Source: Przewalskia tangutica (taxonomy: Eukaryota; Streptophyta; Magnoliopsida; Solanales; Solanaceae). From it: DNA of 64,000 bases. The notes below the pieces were generated by a model, which was not told where the DNA came from, searched no databases, and saw only the letters and a list, made by a program, of their open reading frames with translations. How positions within the stretch are numbered: the first letter of the stretch is position 1; each line of letters opens with the position of its first letter. The stretch covers positions 27,137,873-27,201,872 of the forward strand of contig CM056740.1 of NCBI GenBank assembly GCA_029844215.1, read 5' to 3'. Shown one piece after another: positions 12,495 to 26,097 of this stretch. The translations under genes were made by a program, and so were the position numbers.

Positions 12495-13427
12495 AGCAGT
12501 AGTTACAGGTATATCCTTAACCCTCTAGAGACTAGTATGTATTGATGTTATGATGTTGTGTTTAGTGTTATGTCCGGATGGCATTGTGTTAAAATGTGAT
12601 TTAGAAGCCTGGTTAGTGAAAAGGGTAAGGATGAGAAAATTTTGAACCTTAGAATTTATGACAGTTGAGACCTTAGATGTAAGGCCGTCTTGAGTAAAAG
12701 ACTTTACGGTTAATCTTTGTCGGAGTGCATAGTATACGTGGAGTTTTGGGTGATAATTCCATGGGTAGTATGAGATAGAAGTGGTAGCTTTCATGACATG
12801 AATTAGTAAGATTGTTCCGGATCGGGGAACGAGAGAGTTTGGCGCGATAATGGGGTTGAGGCCGGATCGCGTCAACCCGCACTCGGAATGAGGTGGTCAG
12901 TTCGAGTGGTCCCGCCAGTGGTAGGATCACGAGGTGCAAGGCCCAAGTTTAGGTAACCGTTAGACGAGTTCGTGGACGCGTTCGACCGAATCGGATCGTG
13001 AAGGCCGGGAATGGCCTTAAAGGAATTTGAGGCTAGTAAAATGACCAAGTTTGGAGGTAGTGACTCCAAGGTTTTGGAAACTGAAGCGATGACGGGAGTA
13101 TGGTACATGTACTAGAGAGAGTTCGGGTGTACGAGAAGGGTACGACGAGTAAGGAAAGAAGTGAACGTGTGTTAACAAAATAAAAGAGATCATTTTGTTA
13201 TGAAGTGAAGATGCGAAGGGAGTATCCTTTAGACCATGAGTGGAAGCTTTTGTGATGTTAGAGGTGATTCCTCTTTGGCTTGGATTGGAGTTTTGCGCAT
13301 GTGTTATATTATGGCCAGGTGTGGCATAAGTGGTTTTGTAAGTATAGTAGTGAAGACTATACCAGCGCATGTATGTTTTGAGACTTAGAAGGAACATTCG
13401 GGACGAATGTTTCTAAGGGGGGAAGAA
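12495..13427 (+). other. Internal 3' spacer and polypurine tract (copy 3)
   Basis: It is nearly identical to 6528-7475, without pol, and ends AAGGGGGGAAGAA (13415-13427) against LTR3. Confidence 0.65.
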
Positions 13428-16400
13428 TGTTACACCCCGTAGTTCCAGGGTATGTATGTGGGGACGTACGTACGAGAATACGACATTTAAATTAAAAGGA
13501 AGAAAGATGTGATTTTTTTCGACGGAAAAGTTTCCGGATTTTGTGAAGGAAAAAGGTTCGTTAAAGGGAATTAGATTCTCAGATTTGGTATTCGGACTTT
13601 TTGGAATATTTGAGAATTATGGAATTTTATTTCCGGAATTGGTCACGTGGGCCCACTGAGGAATTTACTGGTTTGTGGGCCCACTTTATTTTCGAGATTT
13701 TTGGCATTACGGATATTTTCAAGATGAAATGTTTTGGATTTAGAGGGCGACACGTGTCACCTCATGTGGCCATGTTGGCCGATGGAGTCGACACGTGTCC
13801 ACGGACGGCGATGGGGACAAGTGGCAAGCCACTTGTCCCATTATCAGGTGGACATATGGTTGGTAAATTACCCACACACATGTCCCCAATCCTCACCTTA
13901 CACTTGCTTTAATCCTAGCCATTGATTTTTCTATAAATACCCTTTATGTTGCAAGACTTAATTTCATCCCTCACTTGAAATAATTTCCAAGGCAAAAATT
14001 CTCCCTCCCTCCCTTAGTGAAGCTCTCGTCCAAACATCCCCCCCTTTGTGTAGAAAATTCTTCAAGTGTTGGTATAGTCCCAATTACCTTAGCCTTGAAA
14101 TCCCTTGTAATATTCCAAAAGTTATCTTTATACTAAGAGCCCGAAAATACTACTTTATTCCAATAGTCACAAAGTGAAACCCTAGGAAAATCTTCATAGT
14201 TGGTTGAAGTGTTAAGAGAAGTTGTTTAGAAACTTCTAAGGGTTGCTTGGAGCGGGTTGGAGCGTAAGGAATTGGAGCTAAACGTTGCTCAGGATCGACT
14301 TATAAATCTTGGATAATTTTGGGCTTATCGAGGTAATGATCTTTGTCCCCCTATTGTAATTGGATATTACATATTGTAGTAGTTTAGAATTGAGTATAAG
14401 ATATATTGGAAGGATAATTATAAAGAATTGAACTGTATTTACATTGGACTGTATTTACAGTAGACTTGTAGTATTATTGTGGGGCAGTGTTGTACACGTC
14501 CGGTTAGACGTGTAACCCCCTTGGAGTTGTTGGCTTGGTAGCGGGCCTTGTTAGAGGAGGAGTTTTGTGTGGTTACCGGGGGAGGGGGGGAGGTGCTGCC
14601 GAATTTTCCGTAGAATAATGACCTTGTGCTTTGAATTGCGCTACAAAGAGATCGAAAAGTTGATAGACGTTTTATGGCCATTATAGGTGGAAGTACTACG
14701 AGTAGCGTATTCTACTTGAAGGGTGGAAAAGGCTAGCAAGGTTATAGTACTTGGAGCATTTTGCTAATTGTCGATAATCGTCGCGAGGTATGTGAACCTC
14801 TTCCTATCTTTTCTAGCATGATTGTTGTAAACTATGTAGTACGGTACACGTACGTGTGCTAAATGAATTTGGTTGGTTTAGAACATAAAGTGTTATAATG
14901 GCTTTATGAGAAGTTAATTATAACGACTTTATGTAGGTAAAAGAATGGTTGATTGTTTTTAAAAGATAAGAGACTTGACTTATATTTGACTTGATATGAT
15001 TTGTTAAGGACTTGAATTGTGTTAAAAAAGTTGTGAAACCTCATTCGTGAGTAATGAGTACTTGGTTTTTAAAAGAATAATGTTATATTGATTTCGGAAA
15101 TGGGAATGAGTATCGAACAAGCCATTGCATAAATAATAAAGGAAAATGTAATGACAATTAATTATATTAAAACAAGTAGAAACCTCCATCCGCATGTAAG
15201 CTAAGATAAGACAAAATTGTATTACATTTCCTAGATCATGGTTGCTTTAATAAGATCATTAATAACAAGTATTGGTTTTTCTTAAATTCCAAAGTAAGGA
15301 ACTTGATTTCTAAAAGAAAGGAGACTTGAGGAATTAAAGTGTTTTGGTTTAAAAAGAAAGCATGGTATTGTCTTGGTTTATTTCAAAAGACGGTGTGGAA
15401 ATGGTTTTGTTTACTTGAAATAATAATACTCTATTTTTGATACTATGGGTATCGTATGACTTTGTAAAAGAAAGGGATCTTTTGAAAGAATTTAAGTACG
15501 TAGTACTTTAGGGTTAAAACCCGGATTGTTGGCACAAAATGGGAATACTTGAGTTTATATAAATGGTGAATCAATTTACATGTTAATGAAAGTCTAAAAG
15601 TATGTTGAACTTGCCTATGCCAGTTGTGATAGCTTTTGTTGTGCAAGTATTGTATTTCTATACCACCGCGTCTCTCATGGAGTAGGTGACTATTGTGAAC
15701 TTACTTGACGCGTCTGCAAGTGACAGAGGATTCCACGGGTATGCTTCCATTATTATTATCACATGGGCATGTCTACACCGATGAGGGATTCCGAGGGCAT
15801 GTGACCATTATTGTTATTCCATGGACTAGCCCTCCATGAGGTTTTACTGATTCGGCCTTGGTATCTGGTAGTTGGCTCTCGTACTTGCCCCGGTCGTGGC
15901 TGATTCGGCTTTGGTATCCGTAGTTAGCCTTCGTACTTGCCGCTCGCTTTGTGGCGAAGTCTCGTGACTTACGGTTGTGATCCGTGGTTAGCCTAGTTAC
16001 TTGCCCCGCCGCCACGTGGACGCAGTGGATCTGTAGGCTATCGCACTTGCCACGCGTGTTAGCTTCGCGCGGCAAGTATCGTGACTTACGGTTGTGATCG
16101 GTGGTTAGCTCAGTTACTTGCCCCGCCGCCTACGTGGCGCAGTGAGGATCTCGTAGGCTATCGACTTGCCACGCGTGTCGCCTTCGCGAGTCGGTGTTTG
16201 GACGAAGTTTCGTGACTTACGGTTGTGATCGGTGGTTAGCACGTAACTTGCCCCCGCCGCCACGTGGCGCAGGAGGATCTGGTAGAGGCTATCGCGACTT
16301 GCCACGTGTCGCCTTCGTGATATAGTTATTTAGTATTGTTGTACGGTAGGTTACGTAGCTTCGTATTTGCCGGCCATTGATGATGCAGTTGGATCGGTAG

Positions 16401-16736
16401 CTATGCCTTCGCATTGCCCCGTCGATTTTAAGACACAGCGGACACGTGTTCATGTGTACTCTTTGGTGTTGTTATATCATAGATCGCCGGCAGCTGAGGA
16501 AGGTATTCCACGCATGATTGATGTTGTGGGCGTGAGACCCATAGTTATATTTGAGTGATGACTTTGAGGCGTGAGTCCACGACTTGACATGATCGCTTAT
16601 GTATCGTGGATCGTAGTTTGGTTATCATACATGTCTCCGCTTTATATAGATCGTTATGATTTCATTTACGATTTTCGCCACATACTGGTACTGTTAGATC
16701 GACCTCCTTCGGGCCGCGTCACGCCGCAGTAGAGGT
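13428..16736 (+). mobile_element. LTR3 of + strand array, left part (interrupted)
   Basis: It starts TGTTACACCCCG and runs parallel to LTR1 and LTR2 up to ...CGCAGTAGAGGT. There it is broken by the - strand array; the remaining 375 bp are at 32076-32450. The TATA box is at 13932-13939 and the ~120-bp subrepeats at about 15962-16320. The two pieces add up to about 3.68 kb, matching the intact LTRs. Confidence 0.85.
16732..16736. repeat. Target-site duplication GAGGT, left copy
   Basis: GAGGT at 16732-16736 and again at 32071-32075 flanks the - strand array exactly. The uninterrupted LTR2 has the motif once (10742-10746) in the same context, GTAGAGGTACACC. A 5-bp duplication is the normal signature of LTR-retrotransposon integrase. 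Confidence 0.9.
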
Positions 16737-19700
16737 TATCACGACCCGCCCGGCCCGTGATCGTGCCTTACCCCGCACCCTAGTGATACAACATCGCAGT
16801 AATCGGAACATAAAACGATACAAGACATATTATGAAATATGAAACAATAATCTGAGAAAACTTGTCTTTCGGCGTATATATAAATAACAACCTTTTTCAA
16901 CACGCAGCTTTAATCCTTTTTACAAACCCCGCCACAACAGATTACATGCACTTCTAAGAAATGATACGACAACAATGGCGGACAGGCCCCGCCATACCCC
17001 GAATGTAAACACCTACAACAACAGGGACTATACCATCGATAAGCCTCCGAGAAACGGAGCTTTCCCAAACGCTGAATCGTGACCCTAAGAGCGAGGATCG
17101 ATGATCGTGTACTTTACTGCGGATGAACGCAGCCCGGGCGAGGTCGATAACAGTACCAAGTATGTGAAATCAAAATAAATCGTAAATGAAATCATAGTAG
17201 TCTATACAAAGCAGAGACATGTATGATAACCAAACTACGCTCACCATAAATAAGCGATATGTTGCCGTGGACTCACGCCTCAAGTCATCACTCAAATTTA
17301 ACAATGGGTCTCACGCCCACAACATCAATCGTGCGTGGAATACCTTCCTCACCGCCAGCTTTATGATATACAAGCACCAAGGAATACACATGAACACCGT
17401 GTCCCACCGTGTCCTAATAAAAACAAGACAGGTAAGTACGAAGGCATAGCCGACTACTAACACCCACGCATCAACAAGGTCATAAATTGTGTCATGATAT
17501 CCGCCCGCATGGCACATGATAAAAGCGGTCACTCGCCTCGCAGATATCAAATGTGCGTCTAGCCCTCGAACTTTCCGCACTCGCATAGGCCAACCACATA
17601 GGCCCGCCTGAGGAATAACCCCGCATCGAGGGTAGCTACTCCCGCATCGCCCCGACTCGCGATCCGCACGCCACAAGGACCGCGTGACCACGCGGCCGTA
17701 AACTAACCCGAACTCCCGTAGTTCCGCATGGATCCTCGACCCGCATGAGGTATTCTCGAATCATGGTCCTGCATCGCCTCGAGTCTACCCCGCGTCGGAG
17801 GCGCCAACCTCCGGACACAAGTCAAGTGAGTGGTATAATACCAACATAACTGATAGTCAAACAACTTTAAAAGCGCGATCGAGGAACACCCTTTACTATA
17901 ACATCACTAGATACTCACACACGTAGCATCCTAACATGTTTACTTACCCAATCAACAACAAAGTATTACAAGTCTATCACAAACCAATACTATCATGTTA
18001 TTCATACAAGGTACTTTCTATTAACAAGTTCGTATCTACCCCAAAGTACTTCACACATTAAATCTTTAAAAGATCTGCTTCTTTCACATAAGTCACACAA
18101 TACCCGTAGTATAAAATAGAGGATCTGCCCTTTTAAGAAAACTAAAACTCTTACCTTTGTAAAATCAAGTAACAACATTATTTTCCAAACGTCCAAGTTT
18201 GCCTAATTTCAAATGTTCACGTTTCTTATTTTAGAAAGGTTTCGTAGTTCATAGTCTTATTCATTTAAGAATATAATTCTCTTTTAAACAATCGGAGAAA
18301 CATAAGCCTTATATGAGTAGGATATTCTTGTTTATAACAATCTTATTACAAAGACCATGATCTAGAAATATCATTTTGTCTCATCTTAGCTTCTATGCAG
18401 ATGGAAGTTATTATCGGTTTTAATAATACTTAATTATTCAATACATTTTCCTTTATTAACGCCGCAGTTGGTTTGTCGATACACATTTCGATTTCCAAAT
18501 CAAGAAACATTATCCCTTTTAAAATCAAGTACTCATTACTCACGAATGAGGTTTCACACAAAATTCATATAATTCATTTAAGTTAAGTCTCTTATCTTAC
18601 AAGATCAAGTCTCTTAACTTCTAAAATAAATAAATCATTCGTTTTATCTCTCTTAAGCCGTTATACCTAACTTCCCATAAAGCTAGTATAACTCTTAAGC
18701 TTTTAAAACCAAGTATTACTCTTCTTTTAAAAATTCTTTAATTCTCAACTACTTCAAGATTATTATTATTCGCTTAAGTCAAAAGACATTGCCGCATAAC
18801 CACGCTCAATTAACACACGACGCCTCACCGCACTACATAGTTATACACACATCATGCTAGAAGAGATAGGAAGAGGTTCACATACCTCGCGACGATTATC
18901 GACTATTAGCAAATCGCTTCCACGCTATAACCCGCTTAGCCTGGTTCACCTTCTTAAGTAGACACGCTACTCGCAGAACATTCAACCTATACAGTTACAC
19001 AAGTCTATCAAAGTCTAGACTCATCGTAGAATAAATCTAGATGCAAGATCCTACTGAAATCGGGCCCTTCTTCCCCGTCAACTACACAAGTCTATCAGAA
19101 TACGCCCCACGCAATTACGATCAGCTTCTTAACTTTAAATTCGGGCTTAAGTCCAAGGACATTGCCACAACATTAAGTTCAAGACTATATATAGTATACT
19201 TCAACTATATATTCTAACATCATGTAATTTCCAATTACAATGGAGGACAAGATAATTACCTCGATAAGCCCATAATTATCCAAGTTAAAATGTCGATCCC
19301 GGGCAACGTTTAGCTCAACTCCGAGCGCCCAACTCTTTAAACCACCCTTAGAAGTTCTAACCAACTTCTACACAATACTCCAACCAACTACGGAGATTTT
19401 CCTGTGGTTTCGGTGCCAGGATCGACGGAAGTATAATAGTATTTCGGTTTTTCAGATGTATGACCTAGAATACTACAAGGTATACGGCTAAGGTAATTGG
19501 GCATTATAACAATACTGGAGAGTATTTCTATACCACAAAGGGGGTATTATACGAAACAACCTAGGCTAGTGGGTACCCTACCGCCAAGACCACAAGGAGT
19601 GAGGGCTCTCGCCATGGAGTGGGAGGACGAGAACAACTCTATCGAGGAGGAGGATTTCTAACACTTAGGAAATATTTGGAATGGATGAAGAAGTCATCCT

Positions 19701-20100
19701 AAGGGGGTATTTATAGACAAGCCAAGGCCAACCAATGGCCAAGATCTTGCCAAGTGCATGCAGTGTAGGCCAAGATTGGGACAAGTGTGTGTGGGTCCCA
19801 CTTTATCAATCAACACACAAAATATCCTACCAACTACACCTCCATTTCGCCCAATCCGTCCTCACGCCCGCTAACGGAGGTGCCAAGTGGCGCTCTCGTT
19901 GGTCCAACACGCCACGCCACTCGGAAAAATCCGCAAAAATTAAAAATGACATACCGGAATTTTCCTACAAAAGTCGTGGAAAACGCTTCGCCAAAACGAC
20001 TCTAAACGGGTGTTGTGAACAAAAATTAATTCGCCAAGCTTAATACAAGTTTCAAATTTTCTACGCACGCCCCACGCATATACCGAAATACGGTATAACA
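16737..20100 (-). mobile_element. LTR-A of - strand gag-only Ty3/gypsy array (3' LTR position on the left)
   Basis: This is a 3.36-kb antisense LTR. On the + strand it starts TATCACGACC (TG changed to TA) and ends CGGTATAACA, against the reverse polypurine tract TTCTCCTCC. It is related to the + LTRs at its 3' end (the CCCTAGTGATACAA region mirrors TTGTATCACTAGG of LTR1) and in the promoter region, but differs in the middle and at the first bases (TGTTATACC against TGTTACACC). TATA is at 19708-19715 on the minus strand. I regard it as a sister subfamily. Confidence 0.8.
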
Positions 20101-22732
20101 TTCTCCTCCTTAGAAACATTCGCCCCGAATGCCTTCTAAGTCTCATAACTAACGCCGCCAAGATAGTCTTCACTACTACACTTACGAACAATCCCGCCAC
20201 ACCGCCACGTAAACACCGCGTAACTACTTACATCAAAGTCCACGAGGAAACACCTCTAATCATCACCACAAAACACTTCTCACCGGGTCTAAAATATACT
20301 TCTTTCGACCTTCTCTTTACAAAAGAAATGATCACATCTACGCCGCCATACATGCTCGCTTCTCTCTTTACTCGTAGATACCACTTTGTCACTTTGCTCG
20401 AGGCATTAACCTTCTCAAAGCGACCCAACAAATGGTACCACTTTTGTCACTTTGTCGCGAGCCTTGCTCCGACGACCCAACAAATGGTACCGGCCGCCAT
20501 GATCCTCGAGGATGTCGTACACTCGAACTCTTATCACATTCTCGACATCGCTCGCCTAAAACTCGGTTACTATCCCTAACGTGGTCATCATTAATCGATA
20601 CTGCGGATGGATCTCCTGCATTTCTCAACATAACAATACGAAGACCGGACGCATCGCTTCCTACGCTTGACGGCAAATGCTAACATATGTGCAACCCGCC
20701 TATTCTCACATGAACTCAAAAGGCCCAAAGTAACTCGCTAAGTTCCTTTGTTTTCCAAAACTCACACCCAAACCGGTGGTACTTTCAAGAAGATCGACCG
20801 TCAACTCAACTCTGCCGCCGCCGATTATCCGCACGATTCTCCGAGCCGCCGTAACCTCTTCTGGACAAACTTCACTCTAACCGCAGTCTGCTGGAACAAG
20901 CCTGAACCAACTATCTGAACCTTGCCAACGTCGAACCAATCGACCGGCAACTTACACTTCCGCCCCTACAAGGCTTCAAAAAAAAAAAACGACATCCGAA
21001 CACTGAAATGGTAGCTTAAACACTCCCTCCTCAGGAGACAACAATCCCTACAATTACCCCTGAAATCCAAACACTGGCCCGAGGGCGAATGCGATTCTGA
21101 GACTCACCTGAGTCCTTAACCCTGCCTGGTAAAACTTCCGGAAACAAAAACAGCCGTACCCTGGGCTCCACTGTCTGCCATAAGGTGAAGGTAGGCACCC
21201 CGTGCAGCCTTACAACCTTTCTGTTAAAACAACACTGCCGAGTGAACGGTCCCGACCGAAGAACACGGCTGGCCGCCCCATCGCCCAACCACCGGTCGAA
21301 CGCATCCACGAACTCGCACGTCAACTAAACTGGGCCTAACACCCTCGTGACTGGCCACAAGCGCGACCACCACAACCGCACTTCACCACCAAACATGCCG
21401 CGGGTTGACCGCAACGTGGCCTCAACCCGACCCGAACGCCGCAAAAATGCTAGCTCCACGGGCGAAAACTCTCACTAATCACGCTACGAAACCTAGCTAG
21501 CCTTCTTAGCTCAACTACCCCCTTTCATTCCGCACTACTTAGGGACCTATCCCAAACATAGCTCACGTGCACTATGCACTTCCGATACGGATCAAACATA
21601 ACACTACACCTTTTCTCGAGATGGCCTCACCTCTAAGGTCTCTACGTATAAAACTCTAAGGCTCACACCTTCTCTATCCCCCAAAATCTTACTTGGTTAA
21701 ACAACCAAGATTCCTAACTAACACACTGCTATCAGAACATAGCACTTAAGGTATACTCACCTAATCCAATAAACAAAACCCTATAGGGTTAAAAATATCT
21801 CTATATCTACTGCTTCACTCCCCTTAGTCGTTCTAATCAAACTCGCCTGTAGGCGCATACATGGCGTGACGAACTACCCACCAGATCAAGGCTAAGTCCT
21901 CCTACAAGGACACTCTTCGACACCAGACCCTGATGGTCATAGGTACAACAAGTACCAACTAAAAGACGACATTCCCGATGACGCTCGCCACACCGTGGAA
22001 CCGAAGCCCCGAGTTCGACCAACTCCTACATAACCCGAACGCCCCAAATCCGCGAAGACCACTCGCACCGCGGACGGCATAATCAAATCACGCGAGGTGA
22101 CTCGCCAAAGTTACCAGCGACTCTGCCGCTCGCCTTCTTCTCGCCCTCGTTAACCCGCCGATCTCTACGCTTTCGGCCACGCATAAGCCCGCATACGTGC
22201 CATGCCAAGCCCAATCAAGAATTTATCTTGCACAACCTCTTTAAATCGCCATCAAGACTCGCAGACATCGATACTCTCCGTAGTCAAATCCATAGTTAGT
22301 AACAGTGGTCGCTTTGCAATCTATATTCTCTGCTCCTGGCCGTGGAACCGGCGTTCAAATATCATGGCCGCAGTAGGAACCGCCGCCGTGCTAAACTTTA
22401 TCAAGCTAGCGACGCCGCAGAATCCCCGAACGGCACTACCCTAGGTAATGATTGGGCCCGTGCCCTCGTGACCCTCAGACTAACTCGCAGCCTCTGGCCG
22501 CCGCCTCCCGCCCGGTTTGCCTACGCGAGGCATAACGATAAGTGGAAAGAAATACGTTAGAGGTTCAACTTACAACACACTCTAAGGCACGATCTCGAGT
22601 GAGAAGAATAGAAACCAATCCTAAATATCCTATAGCCTCTCGATTATCGCGTGGTGCAAAACACTCCGATAATCAAGTCTCTACTGATACGGTCAGACAC
22701 TTTCCGAGGATTAATCGCTTCGATACCACTTT
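20101..22732 (-). mobile_element. Internal region of - strand element, unit 1
   Basis: The region runs from a polypurine tract (20101-20115, antisense) to a primer binding site (about 22719-22730, antisense, reading GCTTCGATACCA where GCTCTGATACCA is expected). It holds a gag remnant at 21837-22533. Nothing resembling RT, RNase H or integrase is seen in the remaining 1.7 kb. Confidence 0.7.
21837..22533 (-). pseudogene. Degenerate, shortened gag of - strand element, unit 1
   Basis: Reading leftward from 22533 the start is MPRVGKPGG, in the same position after the primer site as MPLRKATRA in the + family. About 500 nt downstream (21990-21920) is CGERHRECRLLVGTCCTYDHQG, recognisably the CGKTHRGEC plus zinc-knuckle end of Gag, with the knuckle damaged. 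The distance from start to knuckle is roughly half that of the + family, so much of the capsid region is missing. No open frame spans it. Confidence 0.55.
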
Positions 22733-25700
22733 TGTCACGACTGCCCGGCCCGTGGATCGTGCCTTACCCCGCACCCTAGTGATACAACATCGAGTAATCA
22801 CGGAACATAAAACGATACAAGACATATTATGAAATATGAAACAATAATTGAGAAAACTTGCTTTTCGCATATATATAAATAACAACCTTTTTCAACATGA
22901 ACGCTTTAATCCTTTTTACAAACTCGCCACAACAAGATTACATGCACTTAAGAAATGATACGACAACAATGGCGGTGGCCCCGCCATACCCCGAATGTAA
23001 ACACCTACAACAACAGGACTATACCATCGATAAGCCTCCGAGAAACGGAGCTTTCCCAAACGCCGAATCGTGACTCCTAAGAGCGAGGATCAATGACCGT
23101 GTACCTTTACTCGCAGATGAACGCAGCTTCAAGCGAGGTCAAGACAACAGTACCAAGTATGTGAAATCAAAATAACATCAGAAATGAAATCATAGTAGTC
23201 TATACAAAGCAGAGACATGTATGATAACCAAACTACAGCCACCATAAATAAGCAAATATGCTGCCGGGACTCACGCCTCAAGTCATCACTCAAATTTAAC
23301 AACGGGTCTCACGCCCACAACATCAATCGTGCGTGGAATACCTTCCTCACGCCATAGCTTTATGATATACAAGCACCAAGGAATACACACGAACACCGTG
23401 TCCCACCGTGTCCTAATAAAAACAAGACAGTAAGCACGAAGGCATAGCCGACTACTAACACCTACGCACTCAACAAGGTCATAAATCAGTGTCATGATAT
23501 CTATCCGCATCGTCACATGATAAAAGCCGGTCACCGCTCGCAGATCAAATGCGCGCGCTTCAGCCTCGAACTTTCCGCAGACTCGCATAAAGCCAACCTC
23601 ATAGGCCCGCATGAGGTTTAACCTCGCATCGAGGGTAGCTACTCCCTAAGATCGCCCCGACTCGCGCATCGCACGGCCACAAGTGACCGCATGACCACAA
23701 GCGGCCGTGAACTAACCCGAACTCCCGTAGTTCCGCACGGATCCCCGACCCGCATGCAGGTATTCTCGAATCACGGTCCTGCATCACCGAGTCTACCCCA
23801 GACGGAGGCGACTTAACCTCCGACACAAGTCAAGGCGAGTGGTATAATACCAACATAACTACCGATAGTCAAACAACTTTAAGCGCAATGGCGGAACACC
23901 CTTTACACTAACATCACAAGATACTAACACACGTAGATCCTAACACGCTTACTTACCAAATCAACAAGAAAGTATTACAAGGCTATCACAAACCAATACA
24001 ATCAAGTTATTCACACAAGGTACTTTCTATTAACAAGTTCGTATCTACCCCAAAGTACTTCACACATTAAATCTTTAAAAGATCTGCTTTTTCACATAAG
24101 TCACACAATACCCGTAGTATAAAAATAGAGTGATCGCCCTTAAAGAAAACTAAAACTCTTACCTTTGTAAAATCAAGTAACAACATTATTTTCCAAACGC
24201 CCAAGTTTGCCTAATTTCAAATGTTCACGCTTCTTATTTTAGAAAGGTTTCAGAGTTCATAGTCTTATTCATTTAAGAATATAATTCTCTTTAAACAATC
24301 TGAGAAACATAAGCCTTATATGAGTAGGATATTCTTGTTTATAACAATCTTATTACAAAGCAGCATGATCTAGAAATATCATTTTGTCTCATCTTAGCTT
24401 CTATGCAGATGGAAGTTTCTACTGGTTTTAATAATACTTAATTATTCAATACATTTTCCTTTATTAACGCCGCAGTGGTTTGTCGATACACATTTCTGAT
24501 TTCCGAAATCAAGAAACATTATCCCTTTTAAAAATCAAGTACTCATTACTCACGAATGAGGTTTCACACAAAATTCATATAATTCATTTAAGTTAAGTCT
24601 CTTATCTTACAAGATCAAGTCTCTTAACTTCTAAAATAAATAAATCATTCGTTTTATCTCTCTTAAGCCGTTATACCTAACTTCCCATAAAGCTAGTATA
24701 ACTCTTAAGCTTTTAAAACCAAGTATTACTCTTCTTTAAAAACAGCTTAATTCTCTCAACTACTTCAAGATTATTATTATTCGCTTAAGTCAAAAGACAT
24801 TGCCGCATAACCACGCTCAATTAACACACGACGCCTACCGCACTACATAGTTATACACACATCATGCTAGAAGAGATAGGAAGAGGTTCACATACCTCGC
24901 GACGATTATCGACTATTAGCAAATCGCTTCCATCGGCTATAACCCGCTTAGCCCGTTCACCTTCTTAAGTAGACACGCTACTCGCAGAACATTCAACCTA
25001 TACAGTTACACAAGTCTATCAAAGTCTAGACTATCGTAGAATAAATCTAGATGCAAGATCCTACGGAAATCGCGCCCTTCCCTACCCAACTACACAAGTC
25101 TCATCTGAATACCCACGCAATTACGCTCGATTCTTAACTTTAAATTCGTGCTTAAGTCCAAGGACATTGCCACAACATTAAGTTCAAGACTATATATAGT
25201 ATACTTCAACTATATATTCTAACATCATGTAATTTCCAATTACAATGGAGGACAAGATAATTACCTCGATAAGCCCATAATTATCCAAGTTAAAATGTCG
25301 ATCCCGCAACGTTTAGCTCAACTCCGAGCGCTCAACCCATTTAAACCACCCTTAGAAGTTCTAACCAACTTCTACACAATACTCCAACCAACTACGGAGA
25401 TTTTCCTTAGTTTCGGTTTTGTGGATCGACGGAAGTATAATAGTATTTCTGGTTTTTCAGATAGGTATGACCTTAGAATACTACAAGGTATACGCCAGGT
25501 AATTGGGCATTATAACAATACTTTGGAGAGTATTTCTATACCACAGGGGTATTATACTGAAAACAACCTAGGCTAGTGGGGTACCCACTACAGACCACAA
25601 GGAGTGAGGCTCTCGCCAGGAGGGAGGACGAGAACAACTCTATCAAGGAGGAGGATTTCTAACACTTAGGAAATATTTGGAATGGATGAAGAAGTCATCC

Positions 25701-26097
25701 TAAGTGGGTATTTATAGCAAGCCAAGGCCAACCAATGGCCAAGATCTTGCCAAGTCATAGCAAGTAGGCCAAGATTGGGACAAGTGTGTGGGTCCCACTT
25801 TATCAATCAACACACAAAATATCCTACCAACTACACCTCCATTTCGCCCAATCCGCCCCTCACGTCCGCCAAGGAGGTGCCAGTGGCGCCTCTCGTTGGT
25901 CCAACACGCCACGCCACTCTAAAAATCCGCAAAAATTAAAAATGACATAGCCTAATTTTCCCTACAAAGTCGTGGAAACGCTTCGTCGAAAAACGACTCT
26001 AAACGGGTGTTGTGAACAAAAATTAATTCGCCAAGCTTAATACAAGTTTCAAATTTTCACGACGCCCCACGTGCATACTGCGAAATACGGTATAACA
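22733..26097 (-). mobile_element. LTR-B of - strand array
   Basis: This 3.37-kb antisense LTR runs from TGTCACGACTGCCC to CGGTATAACA and is very close to LTR-A and LTR-C. It is shared by the two internal units. The minus-strand TATA is at 25709-25716. Confidence 0.8.

Noticed and set aside
17311..18196. Minus-strand frames of up to 126 codons in LTR-A and LTR-B (17311-17691, 23286-23826)
   Set aside because: They differ in length and frame between near-identical LTR copies, so they are chance openings.
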